From positions 29,078,001-29,142,000 of the forward strand of contig NC_083562.1 in the NCBI RefSeq assembly GCF_019925205.1: a DNA stretch of 64,000 nt. Reading direction: 5' to 3'. Position numbers and translations under genes: made by a program. Source of the stretch: Metopolophium dirhodum (taxonomy: Eukaryota; Arthropoda; Insecta; Hemiptera; Aphididae). This document shows positions 47,760-61,700 of this stretch, piece after piece. Numbering within the stretch: position 1 is the first letter of the stretch; each line of letters starts with the position of its first letter. Below the pieces are notes generated by a model. It worked only from the letters and a program-made list of their open reading frames with translations, did not search any database and had not been told where the DNA came from.

Positions 47760-49215
47760 GGTGTTAAATATGTATTTAAAAAAAAGGTGGATAAGTGGAT
47801 GTCGCTCTGCTGTACAGTAGGTTACAAGTGGGTTACTGTAATGGATGGTATTAAATTTGAATTCAATGATATAATATCATTGTATGAGAAAAACGATTCT
47901 GAGCGAAAACGGTCAGTCAGCTTATGATATTACCAAGTATATTTGATGATATTATTGTGAATAAAGTAATTTATATATAACCTATTTACGTGGAGCCTTG
48001 TTTTAAATTTTCAATCCTTAGCTATAAAAGTTAAACATTTTATACATTTTTAACTACAAAATAATTAATAAATTATAAATTTGATAAATGTTGTCAAAAT
48101 TCGAACTTTAAATGCTTATAAAAAAAAGTTGTGACTATGTATTTTTAATATTTTTCAACTGCTATTAGAACGATATATTAAGAGCCTTATATTAAATTTT
48201 CATGCTTTTTTACCCAACAAATAAAATTTTATTGATATTTAAGAAAAAAAAAACTAAAAAAATTGAAAACTGACAATGTCCGTAAACAGCTCAAAAAGAG
48301 TCAAAATATTTTCAAAATTTGATGGTATATGGAAAATGCTAATATAAACATTCAGTGAAATTTCAAGTATCTAAAGTCATTCGTTTTTTAATTACAATAA
48401 AATAAGAAAATTGTTACATGAGAAATCAAATGAATATCATATGTTGTAAAAATATAAATTTCAGACGCTCATAAAAATTTAATTTAAGTTTCTTGTAGAC
48501 ATTTTTTTTTTTTGACAAAGGTAGACAAATTTATGAGTAATCTTATATTACATTTTCAAATCTTAGATTTAAAAAGAAAAATTTTTATGAATTCTCAACT
48601 CAAAATAATTTGCTAATTTTCGCGATTTTTCCGTATTTTGTCAAAATTTAAACTTTAAATGCTTATAAATAAAAACTGTGACTAAAGATTTTTAATTTTT
48701 TTCATCCGCCTTTGAAACAATAACCTAGTAGCCTTCTATTAAATTTTCAAGCTTTTTTACTCAACAGATAAAATTTTATTCATATTTATAGAAAAAAAAA
48801 CTAAAAAAAAAATGGAAATTTACAATGTCCGTAAACAGCTCAAAATAAGTCAAAATATTTGAAAAATGTTATGGTGTATAGGAAATGCAATTATAAACAT
48901 TCAGTCAAAGTTTCATGTCCCTGCGGTCATTTGTTTTAGAGTTACACCAAAAACCAAAATCGATTTTCTCGAAAACAGATTTTGCGTAAAAATTCCCGTT
49001 TTTCCTTAATTTTCCTTTTGTTTTTCACGTCGCTTTTGAATACTACTGGGTAAATTTTACTCCAAAGTACCAACTAGATTCACTTTCCTATCAGAAAAGT
49101 TACTGTTGAAGAAAATTCAAGCACTTTTACTGTCCTAAAAGGTGATGACAGACACAAAAATAAAAAAATACACACATCATTGTAAAATCAATACATTCAT
49201 CGCTCCGCTCAGAAT
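47760..49215 (+). repeat. Dispersed repeat A, copy 3, longest
   Basis: It runs from gtggataagtggatgtcgct through gtgggttactgtaatggatg to the end cattcatcgctccgctcaga. Internally two related halves repeat the blocks gtccgtaaacagctcaaaa (near 48279 and 48824) and aaatgcttataaa (near 48109 and 48656), so the family has a duplicated internal structure. No open frame. Shorter reverse copies are at 30316 and 39725. A fragment of its right end occurs at 59057-59115. Confidence 0.75.
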
Positions 49216-49219
49216 CTAA

Positions 49220-50879
49220 AAGCATTCTACAAGTGATTTCCGTTACCTATGTTCTAATAAAAGTAACATTTTCAGAATTTTTATTTTTTTAACGTACCTA
49301 TAGATTTCCGTTAAAACTATTCAGAATGCCTTGTTGCAATTTTGTGATGGAGTAAGGACATAGACGATGATAACGGTTCAAAAATGTCAATAAAGCAAAT
49401 CGAACACAAACGAACAAAATTTGATACCTGTTTCTTTCTATTTTTTATAAATTATAATAATTTTAGTTATAGAGTAGCATCTCCACATCGCGGTGGTGCA
49501 ATGTGTATACATCTACGGCTCAAAGTTTACTGCTCCAAAAAGTGACAGCCATAAGAAAAATATGGTAAAATGTATAATAGTTATTATACAGTGTATTATA
49601 TAGTTATTTGCTTTTTGAATAATATTTATAATATAAAATCTCAAGTTCTTGGCATGTTCGAAAATTTATTGAAAACGGTATAGCCGACGCAGTCTAGCGG
49701 TGTACCATAGAAGATTTCTTTCGCGCCGATGGTTCTGTGTAGATTTCGTAGCCATTTCGCGGAGCAGCACGAATTATAATATTCTTCACACATTTTATTT
49801 TATAGTTACTCATTAGTCATTATTCACTACGAAAGTACAATACAATTTATTTTTACTAATTTATTAGTAATTACTATACTACGTACATTAGTCTGCAATA
49901 ATTTTTTTTTTTAAATTTTATTTGGTAAACCGTCTAACTTCCATAATATTTTCGGTCATTAGTATTACGCTCGTTGCTCGCTATAATAATATCCAAAGGT
50001 GGGCTAATTAACTAGTTGCTTAATTTTTCAATCAACTTATGAACTTAATTAGTTTAATCTACAGTTGAAATAATTTAGCTTTTCTCAGTTGATTTAAAAA
50101 TAATCCACCAAATTCAAAAAATTTTAAATTCTTCATTTTTATGGTTTTGTACGTAGATATTATTGTATTAATATTAAAATTAAAATAGTCCAATGCTCTT
50201 ATATAGGTAATTGTACAAACATTTATGTTATTTTTATGATAAAACATTTTTTGTAGAATATTATGGAAATATTTTAGTAGATTAGATATGCATAATATTA
50301 TATTATATGACCTTAAATTGCTATTTGATATGAATAAATTAGTATTAGTCAAATTATTAATTAAGATGTGTATTATAGTTTAAATATTTAATAATCATGT
50401 GAAGTATAATAGGTATATAGTATACGCTATACATTACGATAAAAGCTCAATATAAAACTAATAAGTTTAATAGGTACTGAAAGGTGAACTTATGCCAAAT
50501 ACTTTTGCCAGCAGATATGTCGCTAAAATAAATTTGGGTTGCTTAATAGCATACAAAAGTTGATAATAAGCTCCCCCGGTGACAAATCTCCATTTGGCCA
50601 AGTAGAAATAATTAATAACCCTTCAACACCTGCATCGAATAATTCCATATAAGAGTAATTATTATGGAATCGTGCCGATTGACCCATCTTGTTGGACAAT
50701 GTAATTGTAATTTAGCAATCTGTGATCCAGGACAAACACGTTTTATTGAATTTACCATTACGTTTGGTCGTTTAGAGGGTATTTAAAAAATACGCATACT
50801 TTGTGTACGGTGCCAGTACAGTTTCGTATAGATTGAATGTTACATGACGTGTCAGACATTGCTAGATATTTTAAACAAT
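49220..50879. other. AT-rich stretch with repeat fragments at 49500-49820
   Basis: 49510-49710 matches 31294-31555 (ctgctccaaaa, gttcgaaaatttattgaaa, gcagtctagcggtg). The rest has no coding signal. The 97-codon frame on the minus strand at 50059-50352 is Asn/Ile/Leu-rich and looks like chance. Confidence 0.45.
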
Positions 50880-51695
50880 GTGAGGTACAAGCCCGGATTA
50901 AGGATCGATTGGGCCCCGGGACACCATACACTTAGCGGGCCCCCTTTCAACTTTAACTTCAAAATTATTGTATCATTGCATAATATTAACGACTTTATAT
51001 TATTGTATACATTTTTACTATACAAAAAATGTACAGGAAGTATCTTATGTCATTGTACGCGGCTTTTTTTTTGTTTAACAATTATGACTCGATGATATGG
51101 AATTTCGTTAAGACACAAAAAGACGTGTTTCTCTATTTTGAACAGGCAATTTTTTTTTATAATATTTTTAAACACGCAGTTGTACCAATAATAAAATCGA
51201 CTTTATTTTTTCAAATGGTAACCACCATATTTTTTGATGGATTCTGGTAAAGCTTTTTTTTTTCCAAACATTTTGACAGTAATATGATCAGTTTTGGTTC
51301 ACTAGGTGATTAACTATATGGTCCTCTAGATTTTAGTATAATATGCATTAATATACTTTTAACTGAAATACCAAATTTACAAGAGCTAAATATTTTTTTC
51401 TTAAAACCACCTTTTTATATACTTAATAATTAAATCGGTAATCTAAAATGCTCAAAAAAAAAAACAAACAAACAAAATTGTTGGCAAACATAGTTTATTA
51501 TTTATAGTAAATTTTTGTGATTAAGAACAACTTTATTTTATAATTATTAATAATAATTTACCTACATACATAGTTTTTTTTTTTTTTTTTTAATATTGGA
51601 CTCGTTAAAAAAATATATATTTTGGGGATAAATATGGGCCCCAGGACCGTGCTCCCCTTGCCCCCCCCCCCCCTTAATCCAAGCTTGGTGAGGTG
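50880..51695. mobile_element. hAT-like non-autonomous element, 800 bp
   Basis: The element proper is 50888-51687. The ends caagcccggattaag and cttaatccaagcttg are inverted repeats matching at 13 of 15 bases. The flanks gtgaggta (50880-50887) and gtgaggtg (51688-51695) are an 8-bp target duplication with one change. GC-rich ends (ggccccgggac; gggccccaggacc near 51635, poly-C at 51660-51673) surround an AT-rich middle. Two short open frames inside are Phe-rich and not transposase. Confidence 0.8.
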
Positions 51696-52656
51696 CCACT
51701 TGCTCAACCAAAAAGCCATTTTAAATAATTTTTAATATGATAATACTAATTCTTAGTTTTAATTTAATCTATTCTGTGGTATTAAAACGTTAAAGTTATA
51801 AAGCTGCCTAAAGTACGTCATATTTTTCACATATGACAAAACTATAAATATATATATAAATTATAATAACAAACTCTATGATATTCTTTGTTTACGCCAA
51901 GTGGGGGGAGGGGTTGAACTCCTAAACCCCCTTGCAGGTTACTCAACTGTATCACATAATATTCTGTCAATAACGAAATACAAGAAATTCGAACTCAACC
52001 TTTATTAAAATAAATTATAGAGAAAAAACCCAATGAAAAAAAAAGAATTTTTATAAAAAAAAAAAGGTTTCAAAGAAACAAATTTAATGGAAATCAGAGA
52101 ATAGGGGAATTTCAATATAAATGCTTGAATACTAGAATACTATGGCTGAATATTATAAACTAAATAAATATATTTTATATTAAATGGACATAACCTTTTT
52201 TATTTAACAACGGTAACAATTTTTTTAAATAAATAAATGATTACATTTTTATGTGTTTATTTATTTTACTTATTTACAAATTGTAATATATTTTAATAAA
52301 AAGAAAAAAATCAAAACATTTTTAGAGTATTCTGAGAATTTGCCTTTTTTAGATAATGCTTAGGCATGTACTGATCGGTGATCGATAACGGTTAGGATTA
52401 AGTTAATTTGTTTTTATAAATTCTACAAGACCTAACAAATTGATAACAATTACGCACGCGTATAGGGTAATCCTCAGGAAAATTTAACTAACGTGTTCTG
52501 GTCTTCTGGATTCCTAGGTCGGCGTATTAAACTTAATATAAGTGTCACACGGATACAAATTTTTTGTATGGAAATGATATAATATATTATTAGGATAAAT
52601 CATCGGTAAGATTCAGTAGGTAGGTAGATTTAGTTAGTAAGGCACGGTGTTATTGG
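51696..52656. other. AT-rich stretch, nothing recognised
   Basis: Only A/T runs and a GC-richer spot at 51898-51940. No gene is seen. Confidence 0.5.
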
Positions 52657-52900
52657 CAGGGGTGTAGTAAGTTATTGGCACCAAGTAATTTTGTTTTTCG
52701 TATATAAAATGTTTGATTATGAATTTAAGGGATATTTTTTTCGATTATACGGTCATACTTATACTGTTATACTATCAATCTTGATGTTATCATATTATTT
52801 GTTTGATGATTTGCTATTCGATTTCGTAATGGAGCAGGTTACGTGCCAATAACTATCAAAAACGAATTCTTAAGGTGCCAATAACTGCATACTCTACCCT
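52657..52900. mobile_element. Small inverted-repeat element, 244 bp
   Basis: caggggtgtagtaagttatt continuing ggcacc faces ggtgccaataactgcatact continuing ctaccct. The ttattggcacc block is repeated in inverted orientation at each end, and a third copy (gtgccaataac) occurs near 52844. There is no protein frame and no confirmed target duplication. Confidence 0.5.
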
Positions 52901-55900
52901 TAATTTATTTTATTCTATTCATGAGACGGATCTGTAACAACCCTCCCGTAAATATAAAAATAATCGATAAAATATGCACATATAATATTATGTATTTTAT
53001 AATACTGGATGGTCTTTTTTACCGTTAACACGCATTATATACATCAAAAGCTTATACAGTTAATGTTAAAGCTTAGAATATGCTCTGATCATCAACTTCG
53101 AGGGAGGTTTCTGGTAGCAAATTGGATCAAACCGTACTTTTCGGAGGACAAAATTGAAAGTTCCCAGAGCTGAGGCCTTTGACATAATGTTACGAGATAT
53201 AGGTATTACGTAGAATTATAAATTACGATAAACATGCAGGTATAAAAAATATAATGTGTATAATATTCTGTTTTGGATTTATCAATTTGATATAAAATAC
53301 TTGTTTATGGACAATGTAATATGTGGGGCGTGGATTTTTATGTGATAAAAAAAGTCGAAATATGTACCTACGTACCAATTAGATAAAAGTGTTTATTCAA
53401 TTTTAATATTTAAATCATAAAAAAAAGTACTGAATAGAACAATATACTAGTCATTTTGGAGCAATAGATTGTAAACAGATTTGGTGGTATAAAATCGTTT
53501 ACCTATTCTATCTTATTTATTTTGACGTTCTCTATTACGATTTACGACATATTAAACATATTTCACGCAGAAAAAATATTGTTGTCAATAGTATGTCTGT
53601 AAATGGATAGGTTAGTACAAAAATACGAAATATGTAAGTACTTATTGTAAAAATATTTAAGAACAATTAATTTATTTCGAATAGTATACGAAAATATGTA
53701 ATAATGAATATACCTATGTTTCATTCGATTTAGTGTGTTATGTAACGCGTGTTCATTTTTAAGCCAAATTAAGAAATTTACCTTATATAAAATTATATTT
53801 TTACATAAAATCCGCGCCCTAGACATAAGTAATAATAGTATTGACGATCAACCGATATTGTAAGTCGTAACCAACCGTTTATTATAATGTTTTGATACTC
53901 TTTTTCTCTTCAGCCTCCATTCTTACACGATATTTTACAAAATATTTTATAGTTTATTTTAATAGTTCAAATCCAAATACATTTTATACGTCATGTTCAG
54001 ATGTTTTAAAAATAATACTGATACTGATACTTTAATGTTAGTTAGAAGTATGTTAGCAAAATTCGCTAGTTTTTGTATGTCAATTTAGTGAAAATTCTAC
54101 CCAAACAATATTTTATTTATTGAAAAACAGATTAAAAATAAAATAACAAGGATAGAATTTTTAATAAGCTTACCAAAAAAGTATACCTAAACCTAATTTT
54201 TGATTGATTTATTATTTGTAATTGTATATTTTTTTATTTGACTATAATATTATTGATAATATTGATTTTTGATTTGATCCAACTGATTCAATATATATTT
54301 GATTTTTTGTTACATCATAATCATTATACATTCAACAAGTAAATTGATATTTATCATTCAATTTAACTATTAGTTTTTAAAAATCACTGATTATAATACA
54401 TAATTTGCGACTCGGATCTATTAGGACGCAATTTGTAAATACACTCATGTACCTGTGTGATACTCCATTCATAATAACTTTAAATAATTAAAATTTAATT
54501 TCATAACTAATCAACTCGTTTAAAATCTTATTTTTGTAAATCAGAATAATATTCTGAAGTATGAAATTAAAAAAAGTATTAAAAAGTATACTGTTATTTA
54601 TTTTTAAAAAAAGTTACAAAAATAAAAATAAAAAATAGTAAAAAAATATATTTTTTGTTTACAAAATGTTTTTGTATGTAACTTTACGACATGGTCTAAA
54701 TGTAAACTATATAAAAGTATAAAGGTATAGGCCAACATATTTCAACAGTCTAAATATTAATTTTAAGAAACATCTTAGAGTAAATAATAATATTAATATA
54801 AATAAATCTTCATCAAATTTTATTTGTCTGAATTGTAAATTTAAGAAATTAGTAAGTACCTATGTATTTTGTTTTTTTCCTATTTTGTCTTTATTTCATT
54901 TATTGTAAATGTATTCTTTTATTAATGTTTTTTAGTTTATAGATTATAAGAAAATAACTTTCTGCCTTCAACACAAACTTGCTTAACGAAGGTGGATAAA
55001 CCAAAATGTTTATAGAAAACTTGTATATACACATTTTAATAAATAGAAAAAAAAAAGTTAATAATTTTTGAGACAATGAGTGTAAAAAGGAACCGTTAAA
55101 ATAACCATCCTGTATATTTGGTTATAAACTCGGTAATAGTTACTTACAATCCGTCATATAATACTATAATATGTGTTGTAAATTGTTTACAAACACGAAT
55201 GTGATATATCTAATTACGATGGCATTATTCATATTGCTAAATTTATGCGTATTATAAATTTAAATAAACGTCATTACTATCGCCTGAGTGCTAAATAAAT
55301 AATCGTAAAATTCTAACGATTGTAAGTGATGATATTTGACTACACTTTTTACTTGTTATTCAGACTTTCAGAGGTTAAAAGTGTTCACTAATTGAAAGTT
55401 AAAAATGCACGAATATTTGCAGTCTGCTGAGGGGAAGTCACAAGTCCCGGTGTATATTTCAGAGGTGCGCCGGTGAACAGTTGTAGAGTTACACTGCACC
55501 TTAAGTTTAATATACATAATTGATTTGTTTATGTATATTGTTAAATTTGATTATTTTGTTTTTCACGCCCGAGGGGAAATAGAAGAAAACTTCAAGAACT
55601 TTAATGAGATTAACTCAATATTCTTTCATTACGTTCGATTTATACAATGTCTTAAACGTCATCGTTCTGCACATGACATAATATGTATTGATGTATTATA
55701 TTAAGCAGTTTAATCAAACAAAAATTCAAGCCAAAAAATGAGTCGCGAGTTGTGACCTACATAATTCTCTAAAATATCGTTTTGATAGCTCTCTAGTCTA
55801 TGGATAATAACAATAAATAATGGTTACACGGATTATTGGAATTTAATACTTCTTTTGTATTCTATTATTTTACATTACTTGTTTTGGCAGACAAGTATAT

Positions 55901-58144
55901 AGATACTTATAATGATATTAAACCATAATAATATTATGTCGTTGTTCGATGTCAGGCTAAATCTGTTGGGTTAATACGTTATAATAACTTACTTAAAATG
56001 CAAAAATAATCTTATTAATACTGAATGCTCTCTAATGCGCATACAACTTTAAATGCAAATATTTTTGATTATGAACTAATCATGAAATATAGAAGTTATA
56101 TTATGTAACCACGAGATACCTACCTGGTAATGGCGTCGGAAATACAAATATTTTCGGTTATTAGACGATATATTGTTTTGAAACCAAACAATAATACACG
56201 AATTCTTAAACATCCGATCTCAAAATTTATCAACACATACTATGTTTACGCTATTATATGACGGACTATCGAAAACATTAAGAAAACATGTTGTTAGTTT
56301 CTGTCTAAAAACATTTATCGAGAGTAATTTTTTTTTATACTTAAATCATTACACATACAATTGAGAATTTGTATAGATACTCCCGGAGAACTATAATATT
56401 TAAGATTGCAATAACATTTTAAATTTAAAATGTGTAGTTTGTAGTTTTAAATGTGCGTCGTCTGTAGCAAAAATATGAAATTACGATTGTATATTATTAA
56501 TTGTATGAAATATACACATAAGTTAATGCAATATTCTACGTTAAAATTATATTTAGATGAATGAATATATTACCATATAGGTAATTTCAATTTTTCTGCA
56601 TTTAATTGTAATTAACCAGATAGTTAGTTATTAAAAACATTTCAAAAGTGCCGTTCATAAATCATTATCATTTAACCATCGTTTAAATATATTAAACATG
56701 CATATTAACATTAGAATCACATTATAAATTAATAATTATACATACCTAATCACCATATTTAGGATTTCACGTTAATATTTCACAAAAAGTTTTAAAAAGT
56801 CATATTATAATTTATTCATACAAGTGTATAAATAATATATAAAAATCTTCATAATATCTGTCTGTAATAGAGTATAGACGCAACGAAAGTGTAGATATAC
56901 ATTAAGGGGTTTCTTATCGATAACCTTATATACTTTTAGGTATAATCTGCATCTATCTTTGTCGTTGGACAGGCAAAACAAACACAATATTAATTACCGC
57001 AATGTTCATGGAAGGGAATATGGTTATTATATAGTTAATATTGGTTAACGTGATATTAGATTAAATTAATGCATAAACAAATTATATTTAGAATATTTAT
57101 GTTAATAGTATTTGTATTACTACCTGTTGTACCTAGGTAGTTAACTCTGTGGAGTGTATAGACACATAATATTTTAGATAACATAATATTTTTAACAGTA
57201 TTGACGAATGACAGGTCGCAAGGAGAACAGTTTGTGGCTGCGAACACTCACCAACATGCTTTAAAAATTACAACTGTTCTTCCAAATAGTATAAAATATC
57301 AATACATAATATTTAAGTTAATAATTAAAAAAATAAATAACAATTTATTAACATTTTTAAATGCATTTCATAATTCTATAGTAAAGTTATTAGATTTATA
57401 TCATTGTTTTAAAATAATATAATTATATTATGAAATTAATAGGTTAAAGAAATATTAAGCAAAAACATAATAATATAGGCGAGCGAAGTGGATAAATGAC
57501 AATACCATATCGTATTATTATTTCAAATTTAATAGAAATAGTGTTTTCTAAAATAAGTTGTAGAAAAAAATGTATAATAGTATTATAGAAACGCTGTGCA
57601 CCTTAATATTATTTTTTTCATATAATGAGATATTACATCTGTTTTTGAAATTTGTACAAACTTACAGTCAATATGTTTAATTATTTATTGTGACTTAATT
57701 TGATAACAAGGGAACAACTTTATACACTAATTTGAACGCGACTCTTAGGTTTTAATGATTTTCAGAAATAACAACTGTGTCGACGGTTATTTAACGACGA
57801 ATTATTAGAGAAATACGTTTTTATTACGACACATATAAAATTTAATAAAGGTCTTAAAGACACAACTATAATAGTGTGGGCAGTTGTGTTTTAGTGCGTT
57901 TTTCCAATACACATTATGACCGGTGCACAAGATCACACTCGTTAAAATCGAATTCTCCAGACTAATGAATGTATTTTTGCACTTGATTATATAACAATCT
58001 ATTTATGAAATAAACGATTTTCAAACGGTAATACTTGAAATAATTAGGGAATAATACCAAACAATAAGTATGGCCTTCACGAATAACTTATCTACAAACG
58101 ACACGCTGAAGATTATAATATTTGTGATTTCACGCACATCCTTT
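52901..58144. other. AT-rich stretch of 5.2 kb, no gene seen
   Basis: Very AT-rich and without recognisable exons, hairpins or repeats. A slightly GC-richer patch lies at 55420-55500. The open frames (for example 57201-57422 on + and 53563-53826 on the minus strand) have the Ile/Tyr/Asn/Phe-rich make-up of random AT-rich DNA. Confidence 0.5.
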
Positions 58145-58735
58145 GGTATTCCGCGGCGGTGGCGCAAAGTATAAGCACTCCCCGAAATCCCTAGCCTTCC
58201 CTGAAATTTTATAAAAAAATATTAAAATGTAAACCAAAAACTAAATATTATCAAATATTCTTTTTTATACAGTTTATTTACGAGCATAAAAATATGTACT
58301 GATACATGATAATAAGGAAACACAAAAAGTTATATTTTCAATGAAATAGAGGGCACTCATGTAGCTGCAAGGATTTTGTTTCATGGACGGGGGTCTATAC
58401 TATGACTACTATTTTTTTGGTATGATTGAAATAATAATATATTATTCATTACCTTGACAAAAATATTGTAGGAGCTAAGGAGTTCAGCCGCCGAGGATCC
58501 CTTCCCTGGGTACGATTTTGACAAGAATGTGGAGCAATGATTTAATGTTTTATTTTAGATGTTATGTTTTGGACCAACAGATGAGGGGGTTATTGGGGTT
58601 CAAAAATGTTCTAGCATTCTGCTCAATAGACAATAATGACCATTTTTTCCGTATGCTAATCTCTCTCCTTATAAATCAGTAGCTCCAGCTTCACCCGCCC
58701 TGATAAAAAGTTCAGGCGCCACCACTGGGTATTTC
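58145..58735. mobile_element. hAT-like non-autonomous element, 575 bp
   Basis: The element is about 58153-58727. The left end gcggcggtggcgc faces the right end gcgccaccactg (on the minus strand cagtggtggcgc), and the left appears to have gained one base. The flanks ggtattcc (58145-58152) and ggtatttc (58728-58735) are an 8-bp duplication with one mismatch. The interior has no coding frame. cagtggtggc-type termini are common among hAT elements. Confidence 0.7.
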
Positions 58736-61700
58736 TGACTCACTACCCAGTATAACATTCATGATTCTTTCTATCCATAATTTGTAACCTTAACACTGTT
58801 ACTTCCAGAGATTAGTTCGTTAAAACAAACAAACTCTTCAGCTTTATAGTATTAGTACCCATAGATAGAACATTTTTACTTCTTTCAACTCTCCATTCTA
58901 TGTAAACTCTTCAAATAGATAATTATGATTACTATCTACTCTTCTGACTTTTAAGTTTTAATTATATCTAGAAAGGAGAATGAAATGCCTTAAAATTAAA
59001 CCAATTCAGGGTTTTTATGCCCTAAAAATGAAATATAGTGCACCTATACATTTTTAGATTCTGAGCAGAACGATGAATGTTTAGAATTTATTGTGGCGTG
59101 TGTTTTTATACATTTATAGTTTGTAGATTTAATAATATATTAGATGTATAACTCATAAACAGAATACAAAAATAATAACACGAAAATAATAATAAATAAC
59201 ATGTAAGTACCTACTGGCTACCAATATGATATGTATGTGTGTTGTGCGTATGTAAGAGAATACTAACCGAATAAAATAATTTCTCTGTGTTAGAACATGT
59301 TTTCGTTTCATAAAATCAATTATTGTAGAAATAATGATGATAATTCAAATTTATAAAAACAAAGTAATTTACCGACGTCATGAAATTACGAGGACCTTGA
59401 GGCATCTGATATTTTATACAATAAATTGCATTAACTTATTTATTACGGAGCGAGCTGTTTTGTAGGCATTGGATTTAAAAACTTACATTTGGGATGGGTA
59501 AGAATGTAAGCTTTTAGTTTATGGACACAAAATTGAATGTTGTTATTAGTCCTCGTATTAAAATGAATAATTATTATTGTACTAATAATATCGATTCAGC
59601 GTGAGGATCTATCCTCTCGTTTCATATTCACAGAAACTGATCTTAGGTTTTTTTTAATTACGCATTAAACACTGACAACCTTGTTCAACGTACTAAATAA
59701 TATAATGTGATTATTATTCGGCTTAAAATATATGTATTTTTAAAATTTTAAAATTTAATCAAGATGTACAAATTATAAAATAATATAAAATGGTACGCAT
59801 GGTAGGTATATAGTTACAATAAAATATGGTAAATTCATAAATATTAAACTGTAAAGCATATTTAGCGGCATAACTTCTAATTAGACACATATGATACTTT
59901 CTCTATTATGTTCTCGTTGCACGTAAATATCAATACCACTGATAAGTGGTAGTTTTAGATATACAGGGTAAATTTAGAAGTAAGATACACGTTTTCTGTC
60001 AATTTTGGCGAGTTAAGAAAAGAAGCAAACATATTTTTATCATTCATAGTTGTTGTACATTGTTACACTTAATTTTACACAAAAGATCTTATTTTTAAAA
60101 AAACCCATTTTTTTATTCTTCGTGTTTTATACTTTTATAACATAATTTTTACTATATTTTTCAATATTATGCCGAATTTGTTCATGTATTTATTATTTGT
60201 AAATATCAAATATTTGAATTAAGTTATAGTAGATTTTAGAAAAAAAATGAAATTTGATTTTTAAAAATTAAAATTAATTATTCAGAATACCGAATTAGTG
60301 TCATAAGTTAAATAGCTCACCTTGTATACCTATATAATATATTAAATTTCGATATAACAATGTTCGTGCAACAATTTTATACGAAAGAATCAGAAAATTA
60401 ATATCAAAATATGCTTAGATTAGTGAAAATATTCATTAGTTGTACAGTTTTGGCTAACAGTGTAATCAGTTTATTTTTGGTGTATAAATTAAATATAATA
60501 TTATAGTAACTACGGTGTATGTTTATAACCTGTTGCGTACACTTTGTTTACTCACTTGTCGTGGGGAGGATTGTGGTGATTAAGTAATCATTTCATCGCA
60601 CAAATAAAGTGAAATAACTACAAACACTTAACCTAATTTTTATAGTTGTTTGTTAAATTCCTAATAGGATAGTACAGTATAATTATAGATTAGGTATATA
60701 GGTATCCAGCTGTAACCAAATATATTTTGATATAGGTAGTCAGTTAATTTACTATTTTTTCATTTAAAGGGGTTGATTTCAAATAATATATAGGACATAG
60801 GTAGATCATTAATTTCGTTGTCATATGCATACAGGTTAAATTAGATTAGGTTAGGTACGATTCAAAAATCAAAAGTTGATATTGGATTCACCGATCAACA
60901 CAATAGTGAAAACAAAAAAGTAAAATTTTGAAAAATCCTAACCTAACCTAGCCTTGGAATCCATATAAGTACTTGAATACTTCTCAAAGTAACATTGATG
61001 ACAAATGCTCACTGTTGATATAATTAAGCTGCAGTATGATACAAAAAGCCCATCAATTAAACATTATAGGTTAAACTTTGTTGGTATATGTTTTAATCCT
61101 ATGTAGGTATATGTCCCGAACGTAGTTTCTTAATATTACCATTGCTACATTTTATCTCGATTAAGAAGTATAATTATGCCCTTGTGGCCCTGAATATAAC
61201 GTGGTATTTTACTCACATTTTTTTTTTATAGTATAGAGCCCGTACAGAATTAATTGAATTTCTAAAAGGTACATCCAAACCACATTGATATATAAATTTT
61301 AAATTATAAAGGAGTACAATTCTATAACGATGTTATATGGAATCCTTGTTAATATCTGTTTTTATTATTATAATTATACGTTTAATGTTTTAATATATTT
61401 TATAAGGAATAGGTAGGCTTATCATAAAAGTTCATAATATTATATTATTATAAAAAAAAAATTATAAATATAAACTAACAATTGCAATTGTATAATTAAT
61501 GGTTGGAGGTTATATGCTTGCCGGTGATCTCAACGACCGTTTTTTTTCTGTATTTCAGTAATAATGCATGGAAAAATATACCAAACAGTGCGTTGATGGA
61601 AGTATTGTATGAAAATATAACTTTTTATGATTATCATAACATTACATGTTATACGTATTTATATATAGCAGGTGGTATAAAATACAAATTGTATGGCTAA

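Noticed and set aside
50844..51250. Two Phe-rich frames of 73-83 codons
   Set aside because: The first overlaps the left end and target duplication of the hAT-like element and both extend into its interior. They have no transposase motif.
19055..60960. Interstitial telomere arrays (cctaacctaa)
   Set aside because: Only two or three units occur at any place (for example 19059, 29345, 60947), too short to call telomeric arrays.
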